A stretch of DNA of 64,000 nucleotides from Methanobrevibacter sp. UBA412 (GTDB lineage Archaea; Methanobacteriota; Methanobacteria; Methanobacteriales; Methanobacteriaceae): contig DAGJ01000002.1 in NCBI GenBank assembly GCA_002495685.1, forward strand, positions 49,760 through 113,759, written 5' to 3'. The notes below the pieces were generated by a model that made no database searches, was not told the origin of the DNA, and worked only from the letters and a program-made list of their open reading frames with translations. The stretch's first letter is position 1, and every line of letters begins with the position of its first letter. The position numbers and the translations under genes were made by a program. This document shows, piece after piece, positions 48,650-56,720 of the stretch.

Positions 48650-49096
48650 TTATTGTAAGAAAATTATTGTATTAATTATCCTATTATAATCTTCTATTTC
48701 TTCTGCTGAATCGGGACAACTAGTTAATTCAAAAACATACATAGATTCCTTATGAAAAATAAATGTTGTATGTAATTGTAACATTCGATCATCCATTTTA
48801 GCATTAGCTACTATTTCAATTGAATTTGCACCATCAATTGACCCAATATCTGAATGTATAATGTTCCAACCCTGATTAATAAAACTATTATTTAATTCTT
48901 TTAAAAGTTCATTTGTAGATTTATCAGTTTTTTCTGGATAATTGTAAATTGTTATAATGCTTGGTATTTTATTAACTACTTTAACTAATGCTTTAACACA
49001 TGAGGGACCTCTTGTTTTAGGATCTTGTTCTTTCCACATATCAGAATAATTAAATGAAATGTTTTCATTTTGATATATTTTACCTAATCTTGCCAT
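48650..49096 (-). CDS. Small PsbP-like protein A
   Basis: The 148-residue protein (MARLGKIYQNENISFNYSDM start) has the short beta-strand then W motif and a C-terminal THTTFIFHKESMYVFELTSC segment typical of small PsbP/Mog1-like domains. I see no signal peptide, unlike most PsbP-like lipoproteins. The gene at 49506-49919 has a similar plan (an N-terminal NELKLTYPSFWELK and a C-terminal DAYLFDYFTFG), so the two may be distant paralogues. Function unknown. Confidence 0.65.
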   Translation of the reverse strand: MARLGKIYQNENISFNYSDMWKEQDPKTRGPSCVKALVKVVNKIPSIITIYNYPEKTDKSTNELLKELNNSFINQGWNIIHSDIGSIDGANSIEIVANAKMDDRMLQLHTTFIFHKESMYVFELTSCPDSAEEIEDYNRIINTIIFLQ

Positions 49097-49237
49097 TAAT
49101 AATCAACTCCAACATAATCTTTCATATAATCCTCATTACATACCAAAATTTAATATTAATACATTAAATGATATATTTAAGTGTAAAAAAAAGGTAGTAT
49201 AGAATAAAAAAAAAGATTATTATATTTTTTTCTACTT

Positions 49238-49384
49238 TTAAATGAAGTATTGATAAATTTCTATTCCTATGCCCCTATATCCACAATCTGGACAATATTT
49301 TTCAACAATCTTTTCATCTTCTACTGCTAGTACTATTGTATTGCTTCCACATTGAGGACAAAGCCCTTCAACATTCTTTATCAT
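49238..49384 (-). CDS. 48-residue zinc-ribbon peptide
   Basis: ATG 49384 opens a frame with EGLCPQCGSNTIVLAVEDE and EKYCPDCGYRGIGIEIYQYF, a two-knuckle zinc ribbon (CPxCG and CPxCG, 22 residues apart). The pattern is unlikely by chance in this base composition. It lies between the two PsbP-like genes on the same strand. Such mini-ribbons may bind nucleic acid or act as adaptors. Confidence 0.72.
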   Translation of the reverse strand: MIKNVEGLCPQCGSNTIVLAVEDEKIVEKYCPDCGYRGIGIEIYQYFI

Positions 49385-49505
49385 AAATTTATTACTTCCA
49401 TATACAAAATTTTTTATTTTATTAAAGAAAAATTATTCTTAATTTAATAATTGTTAAAAATATCTTTTTTTATCTTTTATAAAACTTGTTAATTTATAAC
49501 CTGTT

Positions 49506-49919
49506 TTATTTAAAAGTTAAACTTTTAATAATTTCATCAAGATCACTATCTTCAGGATTATTTAATCCAAAAGTGAAATAATCAAAAAGGTATGCATCTT
49601 TATTATGGATTAAACCAATAGAACGAGTTTTAAGTGGTGGTTCATGTGTCATGTCTATTGCTTGAAATTTATGAACATCAAAATCTTTAATACTGGTTAA
49701 ACGTGAATCTATAATTTTTAAAGTTTCACTTCTTGGTATTGTTTCTACAGCAGACTTAAGATAATTTAAGTTTATACCATCTTCAGGATATTTTAAAAGC
49801 ATTATCCGACTTTTTTTATGTTCATGATCTAATATTAGTATACAATTATCAATATCATGTTCTTTTAATTCCCAAAATGAAGGGTAAGTTAATTTTAATT
49901 CATTATTTTCAAATTCCAT
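49506..49919 (-). CDS. Small PsbP-like protein B
   Basis: The 137-residue protein begins MEFENNELKLTYPSFWELKE, a strand-strand-W pattern seen in PsbP-like and Mog1-like domains, and ends with SDLDEIIKSLTFK, the usual C-terminal helix and strand. It has no export signal. It resembles the neighbour at 48650-49096 in architecture, but sequence identity looks low. Function unknown. Confidence 0.65.
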   Translation of the reverse strand: MEFENNELKLTYPSFWELKEHDIDNCILILDHEHKKSRIMLLKYPEDGINLNYLKSAVETIPRSETLKIIDSRLTSIKDFDVHKFQAIDMTHEPPLKTRSIGLIHNKDAYLFDYFTFGLNNPEDSDLDEIIKSLTFK

Positions 49920-50458
49920 TTTTTCCTATTTTCTCCATCTTTTTTTTAAGAATCTATTTTTTTAAACTGAGTAAATATTCATATCATTATCTCTTTTTTT
50001 ATGAATATATTGAATATAATAATAGTAAATAATGTAAAAATTAGAAATAGGGGAAAGGCTCCTTTTTATTTAATTAAAAAATTATTTTAAATTATGAAAA
50101 AATTTTAAAGGGAAAATAATATTCCATTATAATTTTTTTCCTTTCTTTTTCTTGGGTGAGAATGTATAAAAAATATTTTTTTTATAAAAAAAGAAATAAT
50201 TTATAGATATATTAAAATCTATTAAAATTCATTTTTTTAATAAAAATATTTTCTTAATGTTTTAAAAAAACCTTTCCCCTGTTTGATTATATTTATTCAT
50301 TGTACTTAAATAATATACATACCATTTTTTTTATGAAAATTTATTATTTTTCAATTGCTCTCGGACTTTTTTTATAAAATAGGTAATATGAAAAAATAAT
50401 AGTATATAGATAAATTAATTTTTTTAAATATGAAAAAAGGGAGGGTGTAAGTATAAAA
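49920..50458. other. AT-rich region upstream of cdc6 with a 16-bp inverted repeat; possible replication origin
   Basis: AAATAGGGGAAAGGCT (50045-50060) and AACCTTTCCCCTGTTT (50269-50284, reverse complement AAACAGGGGAAAGGTT) match at 14 of 16 positions in inverted orientation. They flank about 210 bp of extreme AT sequence. G-strings next to AT-rich DNA beside an orc1/cdc6 gene are typical of archaeal origins, whose ORB elements contain a G-string. A TATA-like AGTATATAGA (50401-50410) then leads into cdc6. Origin function is inference only. Confidence 0.4.
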
Positions 50459-51271
50459 ATGCAAATGCAAAAAACATTATTTGACATAATAGAAGAAGAA
50501 AGCACCATATTTCGCGACCGGGAAGTTTTTCAAAATAATTATATGCCTGAAATATTGAAGTATAGAACACAACAAATAGAAACTATGGTATTTTATTCAA
50601 GAAAGATTAAAAGAGGATATGCTCCAAGTAATATGGAAATAAAAGGACTCAATGCAACTGGAAAAACAAGCACAGTTACTAAATATATACAATTAATAGA
50701 AGAAGCATGCCCTAATGTTATATCTTTAATAATAAATTGTCAAATGCATAGAACAGAATACACTATACTTAGTGAAATTTATAAAAAAATTTTCAAGAAA
50801 AAAACACAAACCAACACTTTAAACACAATTAATATTTACGATGAAATAATGACTTACCTCACCAAGCATAAAAAAGTGCTAATTGTAGCTTTAGATGATT
50901 ATGACGCTATAAAAAATAATAATGAACTTAATAAAGTATTATACACGTTACTTAGAGCCCATGAAACATATCATGAAGTTAAAATAAGCATTATAACAAT
51001 AACAAAACCTCAAAAACATATCATACTTAATTTAAATATTAGTACAATATTTTTACCAATGAATATTTACTTCCCCACATATACCAGATCTCAAATAAAG
51101 GATATATTAAAACAGAGAATTGAATTAGGATTCTATCCTGGAGTAGTAAGTGAAGATTACCTGGAAAAATTAACAGATTCCACTTATAATTCTGGAAATA
51201 TCCGTGAAGGTATAAAAAAATTATTAGATGATGGTGAAAAAGCAGAATATTATGGTGAAACAAAAATATAA
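50459..51271 (+). CDS. Cdc6/Orc1-type replication initiator, short form
   Basis: The 270-residue protein matches the AAA+ part of archaeal Cdc6/Orc1: IFRDREVFQNNYMPEILKYR at 18-37, where IxRDxxxLxxxYxP is the family N-terminal motif, and EIKGLNATGKTSTV near 60 (Walker A, with Ala in place of the first usual Gly or Thr). VALDDYDAI near 138 is the Walker B, and STYNSGNIREGIKKLLDDGE ends the lid region. The C-terminal winged helix that binds origin DNA (about 100 residues) is absent, as the frame ends normally with a stop. GGGAGGGTG lies about 13 nt before the start. It may be a paralogue with a modified role; a full-length Cdc6 should exist elsewhere. Confidence 0.8.
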   Translation: MQMQKTLFDIIEEESTIFRDREVFQNNYMPEILKYRTQQIETMVFYSRKIKRGYAPSNMEIKGLNATGKTSTVTKYIQLIEEACPNVISLIINCQMHRTEYTILSEIYKKIFKKKTQTNTLNTINIYDEIMTYLTKHKKVLIVALDDYDAIKNNNELNKVLYTLLRAHETYHEVKISIITITKPQKHIILNLNISTIFLPMNIYFPTYTRSQIKDILKQRIELGFYPGVVSEDYLEKLTDSTYNSGNIREGIKKLLDDGEKAEYYGETKI

Positions 51272-52374
51272 TTTTTCCTGCTTTAAAAAAAATTATATTT
51301 TATTAATGGTTAAAATATTAATTATTAATTTTTATGTTAAATTTATAGAATTTATACTACTCAAATCCTATTTTTTTTATATAATAATTTTTATCTTTTA
51401 TATAATTTCTTCATTAACCCCTTCAATGAAATATGATTTCTTTAAGGATCTGATTAGTATTTAATAATGAAATTTTTTTCTTAAATCCTAATTTAAGTTT
51501 TATAAAATTTCATTCCCGCTTCAATACTTTTTTTAACACATATCTTTTAAATCCAAAAAAAGGTTTTAATATAAATTGAAAATCCTTCCATCCCCTTCAT
51601 TAAATAAAAGCATTCTCAATTATCATATTCTTAATTTATTAAACCTTTCTTTTTTTTTGAATTAAAAGTTTATAGTTCCCTTATTTTTTTTTAATGGACA
51701 TATATTTTTATCTATTTAAAATCTGAATCATTTTTTTCTGTGATTAAATTTTTAATAAAAAATTAAGAGGGAATAAATACAAGTTACCCCTTTTATCTTT
51801 TTTTTAATATAATTTTTAGGATTCTCTTAAATTTTAATGTGAAAACATTTCTCTTAAAAGATTAAACCTTCTAAAAATATATCATTCCCTGTTTTTATAC
51901 ATATTTTAATAAAAAATCAATACTTAATTTTTTTTTAACCCCTTTTATTAATTTTATGAAAAGTTTAAATTCGTTTTTTTTTAGTGAGATGATAAAAAAA
52001 TATTTTCCTATATTTGTGTTAAATAAAAAAAACTTCTCATATTTTCTAAATTAAATTGATTTAATATTTTCTTTTATACATATGTGGGGACATTGAATAT
52101 TTTAGCTTAAATGAAAAAAATTTTCAACCCATATTAAATTATTTTTTTTATAAAATATTTACCTTAAAATTTTGTTTAAAAAAAAGATTAACTATGCTTA
52201 TTCCTAAATTTTTCTTTAATAGATTAATTTGTTTAAAAAAATCTTTTTAGCACAGTATAATAATTAACCTCCTATATATAATAATATATAAGACACCCAT
52301 TAATTCATCACTCATATTATAAAAATAATAATATTTAAATTTTACTAAAAGATTCAAATAGAAAAAGTGTTAAA
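51272..52374. other. 1.1-kb gene-free, T-rich region with recurring C-strings
   Basis: No credible gene; a 78-residue frame at 51228-51464 is Ile/Phe/Lys-only and overlaps cdc6. Seven short C-strings, all on the plus strand, stand out in the AT background: near 51416 (AACCCCTTC), 51518 (TTCCCGC), 51594 (TCCCCTTC), 51672 (TTCCCTT), 51786 (TACCCCTT), 51887 (TTCCCTGTTT) and 51938 (AACCCCTT). Their spacing is about 70-120 bp. They could be initiator-binding sites downstream of cdc6, but they are short and degenerate. Confidence 0.4.
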
Positions 52375-53721
52375 TTAAATTTGGAATTTGGGAAAACTTC
52401 CTAATTTCATATAAACTTCAACATCAGAACATAAAAGTTTAGCATAATTAACAGAGTAATCATATAATTTTATAGCATTAATCTTGTTAATTGGACGTAA
52501 ACCATGGGCTAAAACACTATTGTTACGTTTTTCAAGTTCACGTTGGACTTTATTATCTTTAATATAATAATTTCCTATTTCATCATTTAAGTATCTTAAC
52601 ATGTTAAAATCATTATACATTGCAAGGGTAAAAGTAGATTTAGAACTTGTGAAATTTTTAATATTTAACTTAGTTAAAATATCTTGATAATTTTCACTTG
52701 CATAATTTTTAAATGAATTTTTATTAATATCAAATTTAAAATTTCTAATTGAATCATTATCAACAATACCTAATTTGTTAAGTTTTAATTGAGCAACTAA
52801 CTCCATAACACGATATAATCTTGCAACTGCATCATCATATTTACCTTCCTTAATACGACGATAAGCATTATTCAATAAATCTGGAAGATAAAAATAAATA
52901 TTATCATTATTAAGATTGTTTTTTTGGGAAATTTTACGTTCTAAAAACATTTGATTGTTTTTCAACTGACTTAAAAATCCATTATGATCCTTTTCAAAAC
53001 TAGTAACAACTGCTTTATCCTCATAGATTAAGTTTAATAAATCCTTCAAACATTTATCAAGGTTTATTTGTGAATTATCACAAGTTAATTTTATATTGAA
53101 TTTATCCCAGGAATCATAAATATCAATAATTTTAATATATAAACTGGATAGTTTCTTTAAAAAAGGTTCTGTGAGTTTAGATTCTGCGGTTTTTAAATTT
53201 CTTCTTGCAGCTTGAAATTGATAATTATTAAAAAATTCTTTACCTCTTTCAAATTCATTTACTGCATATAAATCTAGGGGATTTTTTTGTTTTTTAATTT
53301 TTTCAAAACCATTTTTAACTATTCCTAAACCATTTTTATCTCGTCCATTTTCAGAAAAAGTTCCTACATAAGAATATTCAATGTTTTCTCCTACTGCTGC
53401 TAAGACTAAACCTGAAACCATAGGTTTAGTTCCTCCAGTAAAATCCATAACTACTTCAAAATTATTATGTTTTAATTCTTTTATAGCATGATGTGCTTTA
53501 AAATAAGATTCTTCTAAACTTTCGGGATTAACAATTTCTTTATATAATACTTCTCCATTAAATTTTGTTTTTTTAAGAACTTCTTTAGCAATTTTTAGTG
53601 TACCTTTAGAATGTAGGAAGTATACACAATCAGGTTTTAATTCTTTTATACAAGTTATTAGAGGTTCACTTGTTCCTCCAACACTTAAAATTAAAGCATT
53701 TAATCTATTATTTGTTTTCAT
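52375..53721 (-). CDS. Solo CARF-HEPN protein (TIGR02710/Csm6-Csx1-like)
   Basis: The 448-residue protein starts NRLNALILSVGGTSEPLITC, the CARF strand-loop signature of the TIGR02710 group. VVMDFTGGTKPMVSGLVLA near residue 92 is the second conserved CARF motif, which in relatives binds cyclic oligoadenylate. The C-terminal half is helical and ends with a HEPN-type motif RNNSVLAHG (R399-x6-H406), the ribonuclease active site of Csm6/Csx1. ATG 53721 is used; a GTG at 53733 is possible. No type III cas genes or CRISPR array lie near, so it may answer signals from elsewhere or act independently. Its neighbour upstream is a Ser/Gly-rich surface protein. Confidence 0.8.
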   Translation of the reverse strand: MKTNNRLNALILSVGGTSEPLITCIKELKPDCVYFLHSKGTLKIAKEVLKKTKFNGEVLYKEIVNPESLEESYFKAHHAIKELKHNNFEVVMDFTGGTKPMVSGLVLAAVGENIEYSYVGTFSENGRDKNGLGIVKNGFEKIKKQKNPLDLYAVNEFERGKEFFNNYQFQAARRNLKTAESKLTEPFLKKLSSLYIKIIDIYDSWDKFNIKLTCDNSQINLDKCLKDLLNLIYEDKAVVTSFEKDHNGFLSQLKNNQMFLERKISQKNNLNNDNIYFYLPDLLNNAYRRIKEGKYDDAVARLYRVMELVAQLKLNKLGIVDNDSIRNFKFDINKNSFKNYASENYQDILTKLNIKNFTSSKSTFTLAMYNDFNMLRYLNDEIGNYYIKDNKVQRELEKRNNSVLAHGLRPINKINAIKLYDYSVNYAKLLCSDVEVYMKLGSFPKFQI

Positions 53722-53971
53722 TACCTTAAACACAACCCCATAATATGTTATTTTTTTTATATTAAATTAAAAAAAAGAGAGAGTATGATACCTATTTTTA
53801 ATTATTTTATATTTATTATTTTTTTATTTAATAAAATATTTTATTTAAAAAAAGAGTTTTTTATATATTTAGATAATTGGTATTTAAAAAAAGATTTATA
53901 AAAAAGGAGATATATGAAAAATATTTAATTTATCTCCTTTTATTTATGTTTAAAAAAAAATTTTTTATGTT

Positions 53972-54382
53972 TTATCCTTCTTCATCAGGAGGAACGCTTT
54001 CACCAGGGTTAGAACCTGAACCTGAAGATGAACCTCCAGAACTGGATCCACCAGAACTAGAACCTGAACCTGAAGATGAACCTCCAGAACTGGATCCACC
54101 AGAACTAGAACCTCCAGATGAACTTGTTCCACTAGAATCAGAACTAGAATGGTGAGTAGTTCCAGATGAGCTAGAACCAGAACTAGATCCACTAGAACTT
54201 GATCCACTAGAACCACTATCTGCGGTGGTTGTATTATTTGTAGCATTAGTAATATTAGTGGTATTATTAGTAGCTGTGACATTTTGGTCTATTGATCCAC
54301 TGAACATCATTGCAGCAGCACCTACACCTACTATTAATATTATAATCGCTAATACTAATATAATTAAATTTTCGGTTTTCAT
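53972..54382 (-). CDS. Membrane-anchored Ser/Gly-repeat protein
   Basis: The 136-residue protein has an N-terminal anchor (KTENLIILVLAIIILIVGVG), an Asn/Thr-rich stretch (NATNNTT type, potential N-glycosylation sites) and about 75 residues of Ser/Gly repeats ending GESVPPDEEG. It would lie outside the cell as a flexible, possibly glycosylated stalk. A 48-bp DNA unit is repeated exactly twice near the 3' end (54013-54108). On the other strand the repeat reads Pro/Glu, which is a shadow. Confidence 0.8.
   Translation of the reverse strand: MKTENLIILVLAIIILIVGVGAAAMMFSGSIDQNVTATNNTTNITNATNNTTTADSGSSGSSSSGSSSGSSSSGTTHHSSSDSSGTSSSGGSSSGGSSSGGSSSGSGSSSGGSSSGGSSSGSGSNPGESVPPDEEG
54013..54108. repeat. 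48-bp tandem repeat (two exact copies)
   Basis: Positions 54013-54060 and 54061-54108 are identical, each containing AACCTGAACCTGAAGATGAA. 48 bp is 16 codons, so copy number can change without breaking the frame of the Ser/Gly-rich protein. Confidence 0.9.
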
Positions 54383-54551
54383 TAATATCTTAAATCCTAT
54401 TTATTTTTATATAGTATTTATTTTTACAAAAAAAATATTTTAAAATTTTTTTGCTAGTGATAAAGTATTAGTTGTTTTTTTTATAAAAGTGTATTGGATG
54501 TTTGGTTTGTTTAAGTGGGAAGGTTTATATATGAGTTTTTTTAAATAATAA

Positions 54552-54640
54552 AAACGATGTAAATTAAACTTCATGTCTATTGGTAAATTTTAAAAAACAA
54601 CCATTTTATAATCTCCAAAATTAGAATGGAAACCAATATT
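54552..54640 (+). ncRNA. Structured RNA family, copy 1
   Basis: The 5' segment ACGATGTAAATTAAACTTCA leads into TGTC, then an outer stem TATTGGT (54578-54584) with ACCAATA (54632-54638). The inner stem is CCATT (54601-54605) with AATGG (54625-54629). The shared internal sequence is ACAACCATTTTATAATCTCC. A TATA box TTTATATATG (54524-54533) lies about 25 bp before the RNA start. There is no open frame. The outer-stem sequence differs from copy 2 while pairing is kept. No known RNA class is recognised. Confidence 0.65.
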
Positions 54641-54953
54641 TTATTAAATCACGGGTATAATTATTAAATTAATTTATTTACATAATAAATCCTATAAACA
54701 ATTACCTAAATATAAAAATAATAACAAAAATAAATTAAAAAGTTTAATTACTCCTAAAATAGTTATAAAAAATAAAAATAGTTATACCCTGCCTTCTTTT
54801 AAATTATTTTTTCTTACCTTATTATGGATTTTTTTAAGATAATGTGATAATTTTCTAATTTTAAAAATTTATCTATTGAACAAAAATTATTTTTTTAAAA
54901 ATTACATTATAAGTATAAAGCAAAAATTTTATAAATGATAAGATTAATAATAA

Positions 54954-55060
54954 AAAACGATGTGAATTAAACTTCATGTCTTGGGTTAATAAAAATAAAA
55001 CAACCATTTTATAATCTCCAAATAATATAAAAAATGGAAAAAAACATTTATTAAACCCTA
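54954..55060 (+). ncRNA. Structured RNA family, copy 2
   Basis: The 5' hairpin is ATGTGAA-UUAAAC-TTCATGT type with wobble pairs, part of ACGATGTGAATTAAACTTCA. The outer stem is GGGTTAATAAA (54983-54993) with TTTATTAAACCC (55047-55058), one bulge. The inner stem CCATTTT (55004-55010) with AAAATGG (55031-55037) is perfect. The conserved block ACAACCATTTTATAATCTCC is identical to copy 1. TATA box TTTTATAAATG at 54927-54937. The outer stem is longer and different from copy 1, which is compensatory change. Confidence 0.68.
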
Positions 55061-55347
55061 AAAAAACAAAATTATCAAAAAAATAAATTTTTAGATAAAA
55101 AAATATTAAGGGATCACAAAAGATGAACTTAAATTACCTCAAACAATAAGAACAAAAACTTTTTACCCGTCCTTTAACTATTAAAAGATTATCTAAAAAT
55201 TTAAATTGATAATTTATTAAGCTTAAAAAAAAATTATCCTTATTCTTAACATACTATTTTAAAAGAGAAAAATTGTATACAGCAAAAATTTTCTAAATTT
55301 TTAGGATAATAATAATAAAATATATAAATAATAACAAGAGTAATATT

Positions 55348-55440
55348 AATCATGGATTAAAATCCATTTGATGATTTAATGAAATAAAACCATTGAGTAA
55401 TCTATAGGATTAAGCAAACTGTTTACTAAATTTCATTACA
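55348..55440 (+). ncRNA. Structured RNA family, copy 3 (diverged)
   Basis: The 5' hairpin is ATGGAT-TAAA-ATCCAT (55352-55367). The outer stem TAATGAAAT (55377-55385) with ATTTCATTA (55430-55438) is a perfect 9-bp pair. The block ACCATTGAGTAATCT (55389-55403) aligns with ACCATTTTATAATCT of copies 1 and 2. TATA box TATATAAA (55321-55328) is about 25 bp before the start. Primary sequence is mostly changed but the order of hairpin, outer stem and ACCATT-TAATCT block is kept. Confidence 0.55.
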
Positions 55441-55657
55441 AAAAAAGAAAGAATAATATAAATTTTAAAAGAAAAATATATTTTAACTTTACTTATTAAT
55501 GAAATGAGTAATAATTAGAAAATTTTTTTAAAAGAAATTTTTTGATTATAACTATAAAAAATTATTAGGAACTAACCACTGTTAAAATAAATTATTTAAA
55601 AAAAAATAATATTGTTCTTTCTTTTTTAATTTTTTTTAAAAAAAAACTTACTTTTTC

Positions 55658-56446
55658 TTAAACATTATCTAAGACTTCAGATGGTGCATCTGCTATTTCA
55701 ACAAGATATTCTGCTTCTACTATATGTAATTTTGAAGGGATAACAATACAATGTAAAGGTCCACCAAAATCATAATCTATTAAGTTTTTAATATAATCAG
55801 CTTTAACTATATTATCTTCAGATCCTACACGTGCTATACCAATAGCTAAAGTATCAGGATTTATTAAGCCCTCACCTTGCTCATTATAAATTTCCATTAA
55901 ATATTCTAATCCTTGATTAACTGTCATGTATCTATCTTTGTGTGCTTGAATATCTAATAATACTAAGGTGTGGAAATCCATTTTAAGATTATTTTCAATT
56001 GCTTTGTATGGTGATTTAGGGAAGAAGTTTTCATCAGGGAATGGGATTGTTGTTACTTTTCCGAATTTATATGCTTGAAGACCACTAATTCCTGGAGCAC
56101 TTGAAAGAATTGAAGATCCATGTATCACAGTATAAGGTATTTTCTTTTTATGAACTTCTACTAAGAAGTCAGAGTGGGTTGTTGCAATTAAAGGATCTCC
56201 TCCTGTTATTAATGCTACATTTAATGTTTCAGCTTCTTTTAAGAAAATGTTTTCTTCTTCTACTTGGTTACGGTTAAGTATTATTATTTTTTTACCTATG
56301 ATTTTTTCAATATCTTTAAGATTGGAACCTATTAATTTACTGGTGAAAAATTCTGCATATATTTTATCTACTTTTTTCAGTGCATTTAATCCTTTAAGAC
56401 TGATGTCTTCTACATTGAATAATCCTAATCCTATTAAATAAAACAT
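55658..56446 (-). CDS. dphB: Diphthine synthase
   Basis: The 262-residue protein matches archaeal Dph5/DphB: MFYLIGLGLFNVEDISLKGL at the start, YAEFFTSKL near residue 31, ALITGGDPLIATTHSDF near 79, HGSSILSSAPGISGLQAYKFG near 109 and ARVGSEDN near 211. It adds methyl groups from SAM to the histidine of elongation factor 2 during diphthamide synthesis. It is a tetrapyrrole-methylase-fold enzyme, as is CobA in this window. It stands alone on the minus strand, divergent from trm5. Confidence 0.95.
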   Translation of the reverse strand: MFYLIGLGLFNVEDISLKGLNALKKVDKIYAEFFTSKLIGSNLKDIEKIIGKKIIILNRNQVEEENIFLKEAETLNVALITGGDPLIATTHSDFLVEVHKKKIPYTVIHGSSILSSAPGISGLQAYKFGKVTTIPFPDENFFPKSPYKAIENNLKMDFHTLVLLDIQAHKDRYMTVNQGLEYLMEIYNEQGEGLINPDTLAIGIARVGSEDNIVKADYIKNLIDYDFGGPLHCIVIPSKLHIVEAEYLVEIADAPSEVLDNV

Positions 56447-56720
56447 TATTTCTTATTCTCCCAATTATTATTATTTTTTTATGATTTTTTTTAAGTAATT
56501 ATTATGAAAATAAAATTAGTTAAATTAACTTACTATTAATAATATAAGTATTGTTTATATTTAATATTTATATAATGGATTTATATTATTAGATTTATTT
56601 TTATAGTAATTTTCTAATAGAAATTCAAATACAAATAAACATTAGAATGAATGTTTAAATCTATGTTTTTTAATATAATACCTTGTTTAATTAATGCTTG
56701 TAATTAAATTATTAAGTGAT

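Noticed and set aside
51228..51464. 78-residue open frame after cdc6
   Set aside because: Overlaps the cdc6 end in another frame and is low-complexity AT translation without a ribosome site.
53877..54155. Pro/Glu-rich open frame on the plus strand
   Set aside because: Antisense of the Ser/Gly repeats of the anchored protein at 53972-54382, which has a proper membrane anchor and start.
54540..55445. CRISPR array or type III toxin-antitoxin RNA repeats
   Set aside because: Only three copies, about 400 bp apart and each with its own TATA box; no short regular direct repeats with unique spacers, and no toxin gene adjacent.
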